A stretch of DNA of 64,000 bases from contig DATAUW010000038.1 in NCBI GenBank assembly GCA_036268055.1, positions 1-64,000 on the forward strand. Reading direction: 5' to 3'. This DNA comes from Verrucomicrobiia bacterium (GTDB lineage: Bacteria > Verrucomicrobiota > Verrucomicrobiia > Limisphaerales > Pedosphaeraceae). Shown one piece after another: positions 42,700 through 51,417 of the stretch (position 1 is the first letter of the stretch; every line of letters starts with the position of its first letter). The translations under genes were made by a program, and so were the position numbers. The notes beneath the pieces were generated by a model, which saw only the letters and a list, made by a program, of their open reading frames with translations, was not told the DNA's origin and made no database searches.

Positions 42700-42911
42700 C
42701 ACCCACACAGTAGGGCGGAGCTGCCGCTCCGCCGTCCGAAGTCCCGCAGGGACGGCCGAACTTAGCCCAGCCACTTATGGCTGGGTTTATATCCGTTCCA
42801 AATCAAGTCCCGTAGGGACGACAGAAATCAACGACCCAACCAACGCCATCCCCGCCACCTGCAATCGCCAACCCGACGCACTCCACTTTCTCGCCCCGCG
42901 ACCGCGCGGGG
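42700..42911. repeat. Cluster of intergenic palindromes
   Basis: Stem-loops in the gap between the topoisomerase IV subunit A gene and the ECF gene: GGCGGAGC/GCTCCGCC with loop TGCC (42714-42733); GTCCCGCAGGGAC (42741-42753); CCCAGCC/GGCTGGG (42766-42785); GTCCCGTAGGGAC (42807-42819); CCCCGCG/CGCGGGG with loop ACCG (42894-42911). The last lies 37 bases past the topoisomerase stop on the minus strand and may help terminate it. The first has a covarying relative at 47030. Confidence 0.7.
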
Positions 42912-42947
42912 AGAGAGCCGGAGAGAGGGGTTCTTATTTCTTCTACT

Positions 42948-45077
42948 TCAAACCCCAAACTGTAACTTGCTCACCGGTGCCTCCGGATCCCAACCACGGC
43001 TCGGCTTGCTATTGATCGAGGAAACCTCCTTGATCGAAATCTGGTTGCCGCGCGCCTTCGCCCCTTTCACCGCCAGTTCCTCCGGCTTGCACGTCTGCTG
43101 GTTGATCTTCTGATACGGCGCGGGCTTGTACCGAATATAAAGTTCCGCCGGCGTGTCCATTTCGAAAAATAGAATGCGCGATTTTTCGGGAATGCAAAAA
43201 TATTCCTTGTTCATGATCGTGCCGCCGAACGTGAACCGCTTCACATACGTCGCGTCGCGATTCGTGTACGCCAGCGTGAACACCCGATCACGCTCCGGCA
43301 ACCCGCAATAAACCAGGTCCGGCCCCACGAACAATTTTTCCGGCAACTCCGTCACCTTGTAATGCCCATCCTTGAACACCATGATGAGCTTGTCGAACTT
43401 CGTGCACTCGACGCGGAATTCTTCACCCGAAACTTTGTAACCCACGTAACCCGACTCGCGATCATACGCCACCTTGAACGACTTGAACGCGACTTCCTTC
43501 GCCTCGACTTCGTCGTAACGGCTGCTCTTCGTGAGCCGCGGATACATTGGGCCATATTTTTCCAGCAACCCTTCAAGCCGTCCGATGGCGTATTTCGTGA
43601 CCGACTTGAGATGCTTGCGCGTCTCTTCCAAATCGGCCTTCACCTTGTCCATCTCTTCGCGATGCTTGTTGATGTCGAACAGCGAAATCCGGCGGATGCG
43701 CACGCCGAGCAATGATTCCACGTCCTCATTCGTCAGGTCGCGATACATCTCCTTGCGATACGGCTTGAAACCGTCATGCACCGCTTCAAGCACGGATTCA
43801 TTCGTCTTCGCCTGCTCGATTTTTTTGTAAATGCGGTTCTCGATGAAAATGCGCACGAGCGTTTTGAAATGCAATTCCTCCTCAAGCTGCCCCTGCTTCA
43901 ATTCCAACTCGCGCTTCAAATCCGCCACGAGTTTCTCCGTGTTCTCGCGCAGGACTTCGGACACCGTCATCTCGACCGGTCGGTTATTTTTGATGACGAT
44001 GATGCGGCTGCTGATGCTCACTTCGCAATCGGTGAACGCATACAACGCATCCACCAGCTTCTCCGCGCTCACGCCATTCGGCGCCTTGATTTCAATCTCC
44101 ACGTCCTCCGACGTAAAATCATTAACCGTCTTGACCTTGAGTTTGCCCTTCGCCGCCGCGTCTTCAATCGAGCCGATCAGCGAATCCGTCGTCGTCATCG
44201 GCGGGATTTCCTTGATGATCACCGTGGACTCGTCCTTGACCTTGATCTTCGCGCGGACCTTGATGCTGCCCTTGCCATCGGCATATTCGCGCGCGTCCAT
44301 CAAGCCGCCGGTGATAAAATCCGGCAGGCATTTGAAGGGCTGCTTCTTGAGTATCGCGATCTGCGCTTCGAGCAACTCGGGAAAATTATGCGGCAATATT
44401 TTGCACGCCATTCCCACGGCGATGCCTTCCGTCCCCAGCATCAGCAGCAACGGCAGCTTCGCTGGCAATGCCACCGGTTCCTGGTTGCGCCCGTCGTAAC
44501 TCGGCACAAACTCAGTCAGGTCATTATTAAAAATTTCGTTGCGCGCCAATTCAGTCAGCCGGCATTCGATATATCGCGATGCCGCCGCCGGATCGCCCGT
44601 GAAAATATTGCCGAAGTTCCCCTGCCCTTCGATGAGATAGCGCTTGTTGGTCAGCACCACGAGCGCGTCGTCAATGGACGCGTTGCCGTGCGGATGATAT
44701 TGCGCGCAATGCCCCGAGATGGTCGCGACCTTGATGAAACGCCCATCGTCCTTCTCATGCAACGCCCAAAGAATGCGCCGTTGCACCGGCTTCAAACCGT
44801 CGGAAAGATTAGGAATCGCGCGGTCGCGAATGACGTACGACGCGTATTCCATGAAGCTCGTATTCACGCGCCGATGCAGCGCCAAATCCATTTTGCCCGG
44901 TGAAAACGGCACATGCTCAATCGCCGGAACTTCTTCGGCAAGCACGTGGCTTTCGCCGTTCGACTTCGGCGTTTTCGCCGCGTCTTCTTTTGCCGGCGTG
45001 CTGGCGTTCGCGGCGGTATCGCCATCAATCGGCAACTCTGGTTGGTCCGGCGTCTTTTTACGTTTGGCTGCGCTCAT
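42948..45077 (-). CDS. parC: DNA topoisomerase IV subunit A (ParC, Bacteroidetes-like form)
   Basis: Breakage-reunion subunit of a type IIA topoisomerase. An acidic low-complexity start of about 60 residues precedes YVIRDRAIPNLSDGLKPVQR. QYHPHGNASIDDALVVL and GQGNFGNIFTGDPAAASRYI lead to the catalytic tyrosine (S-R-Y-I-E). LPLLLMLGTEGIAVGMACKI belongs to the core and a coiled coil follows. The C-terminal DNA-wrapping domain is short and lacks a GyrA box, and the H-P-H-G-x-A-S-I-x-D-A-L wording is as in Bacteroidetes ParC; both favour ParC over GyrA. Length 709. It follows the B subunit gene by 22 bases. Confidence 0.85.
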   Translation of the reverse strand: MSAAKRKKTPDQPELPIDGDTAANASTPAKEDAAKTPKSNGESHVLAEEVPAIEHVPFSPGKMDLALHRRVNTSFMEYASYVIRDRAIPNLSDGLKPVQRRILWALHEKDDGRFIKVATISGHCAQYHPHGNASIDDALVVLTNKRYLIEGQGNFGNIFTGDPAAASRYIECRLTELARNEIFNNDLTEFVPSYDGRNQEPVALPAKLPLLLMLGTEGIAVGMACKILPHNFPELLEAQIAILKKQPFKCLPDFITGGLMDAREYADGKGSIKVRAKIKVKDESTVIIKEIPPMTTTDSLIGSIEDAAAKGKLKVKTVNDFTSEDVEIEIKAPNGVSAEKLVDALYAFTDCEVSISSRIIVIKNNRPVEMTVSEVLRENTEKLVADLKRELELKQGQLEEELHFKTLVRIFIENRIYKKIEQAKTNESVLEAVHDGFKPYRKEMYRDLTNEDVESLLGVRIRRISLFDINKHREEMDKVKADLEETRKHLKSVTKYAIGRLEGLLEKYGPMYPRLTKSSRYDEVEAKEVAFKSFKVAYDRESGYVGYKVSGEEFRVECTKFDKLIMVFKDGHYKVTELPEKLFVGPDLVYCGLPERDRVFTLAYTNRDATYVKRFTFGGTIMNKEYFCIPEKSRILFFEMDTPAELYIRYKPAPYQKINQQTCKPEELAVKGAKARGNQISIKEVSSINSKPSRGWDPEAPVSKLQFGV

Positions 45078-45099
45078 TCAAAAAATATTTCGTCAAAAA

Positions 45100-46932
45100 T
45101 TAATCTTCCACCGGCACCACCAGATTTTCCATGATGAAATCCTTGCGGTCAGGCGTGTTCTTGCCCATGTAGAAACCGAGAATATTTTGCACCTCCGGTT
45201 TCGTCGCGTATTCGACTTTGCTCAAGCGCATGTTATCGCCGATGAATTGTTTGAATTCCGCCGGTGAAATTTCTCCCAGGCCTTTGAATCGCGTGATCTC
45301 GCAACTTTTTCCAAGCTTGGTGGAGGCCGTATCGCGTTCGGCTTCAGAGTAACAATAAATCGTTTCGTTTTTATTCCGCACGCGGAACAACGGCGTCTCG
45401 AGCACGAACAAATGTCCGTCGTGAACCACCTGCTCGAAGAAGCGGAAGAAATAAGTGATGAGCAAATTGCGTATATGCAGGCCGTCCACGTCAGCGTCGG
45501 TCGCGAGAATAACTTTGTCGTAGCGCAAACCCTCAAGGTTGTCTTCGATGTCCAGGCTGCGCATCAGATTATACATCTCATCGTTTTTATAAACGATGTC
45601 GCGCTTGAGGTCCCAGACGTTCAGCGGTTTGCCCTTCAGCGTAAAAATCGCCTGCATATTCACATCGCGGCAACTCACGATCGAACCCGCCGCCGACTGC
45701 CCTTCCGTGATGAACACCATCGAGCCTTTGCCTTTGCCCTTCGCCTTGTCGAGATGGACTTTGCAATCCTTCAACTGCGGAATGCGGATGGTGATCGCCT
45801 TGGCGCGTTCGCGCGCGAGCTTTTTCACTTCCTGCAATTCCTTGCGCAACTGCTGGGTGTCCTTCACTTTCTCGACCAATTTTTCCGCAACATCTTTGTT
45901 GCGATTAAAGAAGTGCAGCAACTCCTCGCGCACCTGATTCACGAGGTCGGAACGGATTTCCGTATTGCCCAATTTATTTTTCGTCTGCGACTCGAACACC
46001 GGGTCCTTCAACCGGATCGCCACCGCGCCGACCATGCACTCGCGCACGTCATCGCCTTCGTATTTGCCTTTCGCGTATTCGTTGACGGCCTTCAACAAGC
46101 CTTCGCGAAATGCGCTCAAGTGCGTGCCGCCATCCGAAGTGTATTGCCCATTGACGAAAGAATAAAACGTCTCGCCGTACCGGCTGTTGCTGTGCGTGAA
46201 ACAAAATTCCAGCGTCTTGCTCGCGTAATGCAGCGGTGGATAAATCGGTTCGCTGTTGTCCGCCTGCAAATCTTCCAGCACCAAATCCATCAGCCCGCGC
46301 TTCGATTGAAACGTCTGCCCGTTGTAAATTAATTTTAGCCCGGTGTTGAGATAACTGTAATGCCGCAGCCGTTTTTCAATCAGCTCCTGCCGAAATTCAA
46401 TCGTTTTGAAAATCGTGGGGTCCGGCTCAAAACGGATCAGCGTGCCGTCGGGTTCATTGGCAAGCTTGCCGTCTTTTTCATTTTTAAGTTTGCCCTGCTT
46501 GAAAGCGGCCTCCGCGAATTCCCCGCCGCGATGGCTCCGCACATAAAAATCTTTCGAGAGCGCGTTGACGGCTTTCGTGCCGACGCCGTTCAAGCCCACG
46601 CTGAATTGAAAAACTTCGTCGTTATATTTCGCGCCGGTATTGATTTTGGAAACGCAATCCACCACTTTGCCGAGCGGAATGCCGCGCCCATGATCGCGCA
46701 CCGTCACGGTCGAACCTTCGATGGTGATGTTCACTTCCTTGCCGTAACCCATGATGAATTCATCAATGGCGTTATCAATGACCTCCTTCAATAAAATGTA
46801 ACAGCCGTCGTCGTAATGCGAACCGTCGCCGATGCGCCCGATATACATGCCGGTGCGCAGGCGGATGTGTTCCAGCGAGGACAACGTCTTGATTTTGCTC
46901 TCGTCGTAAACGTGCTTCTTATTTTCTGCCAT
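45100..46932 (-). CDS. parE: DNA topoisomerase IV subunit B (ParE)
   Basis: ATPase subunit paired with the ParC gene downstream. GHKL motifs: EVIDNAIDEFIMGYGK, VRDHGRGIPLG, KYNDEVFQFSVGLNGVGTKA. Toprim motifs: FITEGQSAAGSIVSCRD and YDKVILATDADVDGLHIRN. The C-terminal TQRFKGLGE-like segment is ITRFKGLGEISPAEF. At 610 residues it is shorter than GyrB and lacks the GyrB insert, consistent with ParE. ATG at 46932; gene order parE-parC on one strand. Confidence 0.87.
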   Translation of the reverse strand: MAENKKHVYDESKIKTLSSLEHIRLRTGMYIGRIGDGSHYDDGCYILLKEVIDNAIDEFIMGYGKEVNITIEGSTVTVRDHGRGIPLGKVVDCVSKINTGAKYNDEVFQFSVGLNGVGTKAVNALSKDFYVRSHRGGEFAEAAFKQGKLKNEKDGKLANEPDGTLIRFEPDPTIFKTIEFRQELIEKRLRHYSYLNTGLKLIYNGQTFQSKRGLMDLVLEDLQADNSEPIYPPLHYASKTLEFCFTHSNSRYGETFYSFVNGQYTSDGGTHLSAFREGLLKAVNEYAKGKYEGDDVRECMVGAVAIRLKDPVFESQTKNKLGNTEIRSDLVNQVREELLHFFNRNKDVAEKLVEKVKDTQQLRKELQEVKKLARERAKAITIRIPQLKDCKVHLDKAKGKGKGSMVFITEGQSAAGSIVSCRDVNMQAIFTLKGKPLNVWDLKRDIVYKNDEMYNLMRSLDIEDNLEGLRYDKVILATDADVDGLHIRNLLITYFFRFFEQVVHDGHLFVLETPLFRVRNKNETIYCYSEAERDTASTKLGKSCEITRFKGLGEISPAEFKQFIGDNMRLSKVEYATKPEVQNILGFYMGKNTPDRKDFIMENLVVPVED

Positions 46933-47029
46933 AAATCAGGGACAATGAATATTCAGCGGAATCGCCAACTTGCCAATGGAAGAATTTTGCGAAGTCTCCA
47001 CAACATATTTCAATACCATCGCATGGTAG

Positions 47030-47049
47030 GGCGGCGCTGCCGCGCCGCC
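47030..47049. repeat. Palindrome covarying with the repeat at 42714
   Basis: GGCGGCGC/GCGCCGCC with loop TGCC, preceded by TAGG as is the copy at 42714. One A-T pair of that copy is C-G here, so both halves changed together. Confidence 0.6.
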
Positions 47050-47098
47050 GCGGTTGAAGCGCCATCTCCGCTCGGCCGCTACAAATAAACACGGAAAC

Positions 47099-47473
47099 TT
47101 ATTTCCCATTCGGATGACGGCGATTCCATTCCTTCTCGGCGCGCACGCAATCGTCGCAAATATACACCACACATTTGTTGCATTGATCTGGCAATGCAAA
47201 TGGATAGGTGTGCGGGAACGCTTGTTGCCGCGCGATGACGTATTCAATGGTCTTCGCCGGTGGATGATCGTTATCAATCAATTCCGTGCGCATCAATACG
47301 TGATGTATCTCGCACTCTTCCGAAGGCCCGCGCGCGTCGCAGGTGGAATGGCAGCCGGTGAGAACCAGCCCCATCGCCAGCATGATCGAGGCTAAAACAA
47401 AACGGATCGTGATCCGCAAACTCGTTTGGATTTTCACGCTCGAATAATATATACGCGTGAATGGCGTGTCCAT
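47099..47473 (-). CDS. Small lipoprotein with cysteine-rich C-terminus, function unknown
   Basis: About 124 residues. The lipobox is GLVLTGCHS at the end of a hydrophobic leader. The mature part includes CDARGPSEECEIHHVLM and a late CxxC plus CxxC cluster (DQCNKCVVYICDDCVRAEKEW) that looks like a metal-binding knuckle. ATG at 47473 is chosen; the frame extends to a GTG at 47506. No family recognised. It lies between the sulfate-assimilation operon and parE. Confidence 0.65.
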   Translation of the reverse strand: MDTPFTRIYYSSVKIQTSLRITIRFVLASIMLAMGLVLTGCHSTCDARGPSEECEIHHVLMRTELIDNDHPPAKTIEYVIARQQAFPHTYPFALPDQCNKCVVYICDDCVRAEKEWNRRHPNGK

Positions 47474-47512
47474 TGCAAATGGCCTTCTCCACGAATCACA
47501 ACGCACCGCGAA

Positions 47513-49408
47513 TTAAATCGAAATCGCCGTTTCTTCTTCCTGGACGTGCAAATACTCCAAAACTTTCGCCACGGATTCCGCCGTGGTGAGCTGATCTGTG
47601 CGCAATTCCAATTCCGGTTTTTCCGGCGCTTCGTACGGCGCGGATACGCCGGTGAATTCTTTGATCTGGCCCGTGCGCGCCTTCGCGTAAAGTCCCTTCA
47701 CGTCGCGCTCCTCGCAAACTTTCAGCGGCGCGTTCACATAGACTTCGATGAATTGATCTTCCTCAAGAAGCTTGCGCACCAAATCGCGGTCGGAACGATA
47801 CGGCGAAATGAACGCGGTGATGCAAATAATTCCCGCGTCCGCAAACAACTTCGCGACTTCGCCGATGCGCCGGATATTTTCCTTGCGATCAGCGGGCGAG
47901 AATGCGAGGTCGTTGCAAAGGCCGTGGCGAATCTTATCGCCATCGAGCACGTAAGCGTGCTTGCCCGCGTTGAACAATTCGCGTTCGAGTTCGTTTGCTA
48001 TGGTGGATTTGCCCGCGCCGGAAAGACCGGTCAGCCACACCACGCAACCCGCATGGCCGTTGCGCAGCGCGCGCTGTTTCGCCGTGACCGTGCCGTGGCT
48101 CCAGAAAATATTATCGCTCTTGTGCAGGCCGTCCGACGTGCGTTGCGGATAATCGCTTTCCGCCACGATGCCCCCGCCCGAAACTTCAAATCCGTCCACG
48201 ATGACGAACCGCCCCGTCGGCACAATCTCCGAATGCACATCAAACGCCACCGGCCGCTTGGTGCGAATGGTCAACTCGGCGACCTCATGGCGACCGACAA
48301 AAATTTCGTTGTGCGCGCGCGAAATAGTTTCGAGCGTCGAGGCATCAATGACTTTTTCGATGGACTCGATTTCGCAATCCGCTTCCTGCGTCGCGAGCTT
48401 GAGCTTGTAAATTTTGCCCTTGGTGAACGGCTTGCGGCCAAGCCAGAACAGCCGCGCCTTGAAACGGGTCAACTCGTATGGCGGAGCCGTTTCCAACGCC
48501 GCGACCGCGCCGCGCTCCACGAAAATCTGTTCCGTCAAAGTGATGCCGATGGATTCGCCCGCGCTGGCGCTGTCCTGCGCCGGCGCGCTCCAACGCTCGA
48601 TGGTTTTCACCGTGCTCGTTTTGTTGGTTGGGCTGAAAAGCAGTTTGTCGCCGACCTTGATCGAACCGGCTTCAACGCGCCCCGCGAGAATGCGGCGTTC
48701 GTCAAACCGATAAATGTCCTGGATGGGAAAACGCAGCGGCTGATTCGCCGGACGGTCGAGAACCTTGAATTCGTCCAGTGCGGACAAAACCGTCGGCCCT
48801 TTCCACCACGGCATGTTCGGGCTGAGCGAGGCGATGTTGTCGCCGAGCTTCGCGGACATGGGGATGAATATTTTTGGCTGCACGCCGATGCCCGCGAGGA
48901 ACGCGCGATAATCCCGTTCGATCTGCTCGAAGCGCTCCTGCGAGTAATCCTGCAAATCCATTTTATTCACGAGCACGGCGATTTGGCGGATGCCCAGCAG
49001 ATTGAGGATATAACCGTGGCGGCGCGATTGCTCCTGGATGCCTTCGTTCGCGTCAATCAACAGCAGCGCAGCCTCGGCGTTCGCCGCGCCGGTGATCATG
49101 TTCTTGAGAAATTCCTTGTGGCCCGGCGCGTCAATGATGACGTACTGGCGCTTCTTCGTCTGGAACCAGATTTGCGCGGTATCAATCGTGATGTTCTGGT
49201 CGCGCTCGGATTGCAAAGCGTCCATCAGGTTCGCCCACTCGAAAGGCACGCCGCGGCGCTCGGCAATTTTTTGCAACTGCTCAAGCTTGCCTTCGGGCAG
49301 CGAGCCGGTGTCGTTGAAAAGGCGTCCGACGAAAGTGGATTTGCCGTGGTCCACGTGGCCGACGATGACGATTTTAAGTTGTTCGCTGGGAGCGCTGGTG
49401 GGATTCAT
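47513..49408 (-). CDS. cysNC: Bifunctional sulfate adenylyltransferase large subunit / APS kinase (CysN-CysC fusion)
   Basis: The N-terminal part is the GTPase subunit of ATP sulfurylase: [19 protein letters not shown] (G1), [20 protein letters not shown] (G3) and [11 protein letters not shown] (G4). The second part, from about residue 445, is APS kinase: [39 protein letters not shown] and [15 protein letters not shown]. Products are APS and then PAPS. Length 631 matches NodQ/CysNC fusions. Ends the cysI-cysH-cysD-trx-cysNC operon, 27 bases after the thioredoxin gene. PAPS may also feed sulfation reactions, since the reductase in this operon looks APS-specific. Confidence 0.93.
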   Translation of the reverse strand: MNPTSAPSEQLKIVIVGHVDHGKSTFVGRLFNDTGSLPEGKLEQLQKIAERRGVPFEWANLMDALQSERDQNITIDTAQIWFQTKKRQYVIIDAPGHKEFLKNMITGAANAEAALLLIDANEGIQEQSRRHGYILNLLGIRQIAVLVNKMDLQDYSQERFEQIERDYRAFLAGIGVQPKIFIPMSAKLGDNIASLSPNMPWWKGPTVLSALDEFKVLDRPANQPLRFPIQDIYRFDERRILAGRVEAGSIKVGDKLLFSPTNKTSTVKTIERWSAPAQDSASAGESIGITLTEQIFVERGAVAALETAPPYELTRFKARLFWLGRKPFTKGKIYKLKLATQEADCEIESIEKVIDASTLETISRAHNEIFVGRHEVAELTIRTKRPVAFDVHSEIVPTGRFVIVDGFEVSGGGIVAESDYPQRTSDGLHKSDNIFWSHGTVTAKQRALRNGHAGCVVWLTGLSGAGKSTIANELERELFNAGKHAYVLDGDKIRHGLCNDLAFSPADRKENIRRIGEVAKLFADAGIICITAFISPYRSDRDLVRKLLEEDQFIEVYVNAPLKVCEERDVKGLYAKARTGQIKEFTGVSAPYEAPEKPELELRTDQLTTAESVAKVLEYLHVQEEETAISI

Positions 49409-49435
49409 TCTGAAATTCTAAAATGGAAAATAAAA

Positions 49436-49750
49436 TTAATTGCGGCCGTCAATCCAGGCCGTGAACAGTTTTTTGGAACGCGCGCCGATGATCTGCCGCT
49501 GCGGCGCGCCGTCCTGGAAAAGAATAAACGTCGGCATGGCGGTCACGCGAAATTGCGCGGCCAACTGCGGGTTTTCGCCGGCATCCACCTTGACGATCTT
49601 GAGCGCATCGCCGCGCTCGCGGGAAATTTCATCGAGCAACGGCGCCATCGCGCGGCACGGGCCGCAATCGGGCGTGTAAAAATCCACGAGCACCGGCCCG
49701 CTGGACAACAGGACTTCCTGGCCAAAATTTTCCGAAGTGGCGCTTGTCAT
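49436..49750 (-). CDS. Thioredoxin-like protein of the sulfate-reduction operon
   Basis: 104-residue thioredoxin fold: VLLSSGPVLVDFYTPDCGPC with active site D-C-G-P-C (W of the usual W-C-G-P-C is D), then KIVKVDAGENPQLAAQFRV, the cis-proline TAMPTF and ILFQDGAPQRQI. ATG at 49750 is preceded by AAGAGATT, a fair ribosome-binding site; an open frame runs further upstream but its basic Arg/Ser-rich sequence looks non-coding. Placed between cysD and cysNC, it is the likely electron donor to the CysH-type reductase. Confidence 0.88.
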   Translation of the reverse strand: MTSATSENFGQEVLLSSGPVLVDFYTPDCGPCRAMAPLLDEISRERGDALKIVKVDAGENPQLAAQFRVTAMPTFILFQDGAPQRQIIGARSKKLFTAWIDGRN

Positions 49751-49760
49751 AATCTCTTTC

Positions 49761-50624
49761 TTACATGTAACCATCGCGGCGCAATTTCTCGAAAGCGTCC
49801 TCGCTTTCCTTGTCCTGCGCGCGACCGGAGCGTTCCGAAGTTTTCGTGTGGCGCAATTCCTCGATGATCTCGCGGACGTTGCTCGCCTTCGACTTGATGG
49901 GAAAAGTGCAGGGCGCGCAACCGAGGCTGCGATAGCGCTCGCCTTTTTCATTCGCGAAATAAAGTGGGATGATGGGAATATTTTCGCGCTCGATATATTC
50001 CCAGATGTTCAATTCCGTCCAGTGCAGCAGCGGATGGATGCGGATGTGCGTGCCCTTGTCGAAATCGGTCTTGAACTGGTCCCACAATTCCGGCGGCTGG
50101 TCCTCGACGTTCCATTCCATGTTTTTATCGCGCGGGCTGAAGTAACGCTCCTTCGCGCGCGTGGGCTCCTCGTCGCGGCGCACGCCGACGATGACGCCCG
50201 TAAAATGATGCTGATCCAGAACCTGCTTGAGGCCGTCCTTCTTCAACGTGCCGCAGCACTCGACGCGCGTCGCGCGGCCATTGGGAAAGGTCACGCCGCT
50301 CTTGAGCACCGGCTCGTTCTTGCCCACGACCAACTGCAATTTCCAATCCTTCACCAGCTTATCGCGATACTCAATCATGGAAGCGATCTTGTACGTGGTG
50401 TCCACGTGCACCAGCGGAAACGGCACATGGCCGAAAAACGCCTTGCGCGCGAGCCACAAAAGCACGGTTGAATCCTTGCCGATGCTCCACAGCATGGCGA
50501 GGTTTTCAAATTTGTTGAACGCCTCGCGCATGATATAGACGCTTTGGTTCTCGAGCTTGGAGAGATAATCCATTCCGCCAGTGTCACTGGGTTTGGCCAC
50601 GGATTCAGGTGCAGAGGTTGTCAT
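49761..50624 (-). CDS. cysD: Sulfate adenylyltransferase subunit 2 (CysD)
   Basis: ATP-pyrophosphatase subunit that makes APS with CysN. The P-loop is [60 protein letters not shown] and [20 protein letters not shown] follow. [14 protein letters not shown] is the C-terminal landmark. 287 residues, normal. It lies four bases after the cysH stop and ten bases before the thioredoxin gene. Confidence 0.94.
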   Translation of the reverse strand: MTTSAPESVAKPSDTGGMDYLSKLENQSVYIMREAFNKFENLAMLWSIGKDSTVLLWLARKAFFGHVPFPLVHVDTTYKIASMIEYRDKLVKDWKLQLVVGKNEPVLKSGVTFPNGRATRVECCGTLKKDGLKQVLDQHHFTGVIVGVRRDEEPTRAKERYFSPRDKNMEWNVEDQPPELWDQFKTDFDKGTHIRIHPLLHWTELNIWEYIERENIPIIPLYFANEKGERYRSLGCAPCTFPIKSKASNVREIIEELRHTKTSERSGRAQDKESEDAFEKLRRDGYM

Positions 50625-50628
50625 TTAT

Positions 50629-51411
50629 TTAAATCTGAAAGTCCGCCTTTTTAGGCAGGAAAGTGTGAATGCCGCATTCGACTTTGTTGAAACCCGTCCA
50701 ACGGCCCGCGCGTTCACTGTCGGCTTCACCCGTCTTGCGCGTGCAAGGCCAGCAACCGATGGAGCGATAACCCTGGTCGTGCAACGGATTGTAAGGAATT
50801 TTGTGGTCCTTGATATATTTCCAAACGGCGTCGCGCGACCAGTTGGCCATCGGATTCAATTTAACAATGTCGCGGCCGCCGGATTGTTCCAGCGTGTAAA
50901 GTTCAATGATGCCGATGCCCGCGCGGGTGTCCGATTGTTCGCGGCGCAATCCCGTGATCCAGCAATCCAGGTCCGAAAGCTTGCCCTGCAAGGGAAGCAC
51001 CTTGCGCATGGTGCAGCAAAGGTCGGGATCGCTCTTCCACAACTCCGGGCCCTGCGCGGCCTCCTGTTGTTCAACGGTCAGGTCGGGCACGAGCGATTCG
51101 ATTTTAAAACCGTAAAAATCCTCGAGGCGTTTCTGGAGTTCAACCGTTTCCTTGAACAACAAACCCGTGTCCAAAGTGAATACCGGAAATTGAATTCCGT
51201 TTTGTTTGGCGAGATGCATCATCACCAAACCCGCGCCCTGGAAACTCGTGCCGATCGCGGCGCGATTGCCAAAACGCTGCCACGCCCACGCGAGCACTTT
51301 CTCAGTGGGCAGGCTGTTGAACTGCTCGTTCAACTCGCGGACGGTGGCCGGCGTCAGTTCGACGCCAGAATCGCCGCTGGTGGCAAGCGTATCTGAAATG
51401 TTGGCAGACAA
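50629..51411 (-). CDS. cysH: Assimilatory adenylylsulfate (APS) reductase, CysH family with Fe-S cysteines
   Basis: Thioredoxin-dependent reduction of APS (or PAPS) to sulfite. The core is IGTSFQGAGLVMMHLAKQNG and FTLDTGLLFKETVELQKRL. The Cys-Cys pair in DLCCTMRKVLPLQ and the CxxC in GCWPCTRKTGEAD are the four ligands of a [4Fe-4S] cluster, the mark of APS reductases rather than E. coli PAPS reductase. ECGIH near the C-terminus holds the catalytic cysteine. Starts at TTG 51411, six bases past the sulfite reductase stop; no ATG is available near the N-terminus. Confidence 0.92.
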   Translation of the reverse strand: MSANISDTLATSGDSGVELTPATVRELNEQFNSLPTEKVLAWAWQRFGNRAAIGTSFQGAGLVMMHLAKQNGIQFPVFTLDTGLLFKETVELQKRLEDFYGFKIESLVPDLTVEQQEAAQGPELWKSDPDLCCTMRKVLPLQGKLSDLDCWITGLRREQSDTRAGIGIIELYTLEQSGGRDIVKLNPMANWSRDAVWKYIKDHKIPYNPLHDQGYRSIGCWPCTRKTGEADSERAGRWTGFNKVECGIHTFLPKKADFQI

Positions 51412-51417
51412 GATGGT

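Noticed and set aside
42700-42911. CRISPR array
   Set aside because: The hairpins differ from one another, are not evenly spaced and have no spacers or cas genes.
44680-44720. Alanine at the quinolone-resistance position of the topoisomerase subunit (HPHG-N-A-S-I)
   Set aside because: Bacteroidetes-type ParC proteins normally have A-S at this place, so it is a family trait, not a resistance mutation.
43776-44903. Plus-strand open frame of 375 codons
   Set aside because: Antisense to the topoisomerase IV subunit A gene, His/Arg/Leu-rich, no recognisable domain.
47426-49867. Plus-strand open frame of 813 codons
   Set aside because: It is antisense to the CysN-CysC and thioredoxin genes, which have full motifs; the frame is Arg/Ala/His-rich and unlike any family.
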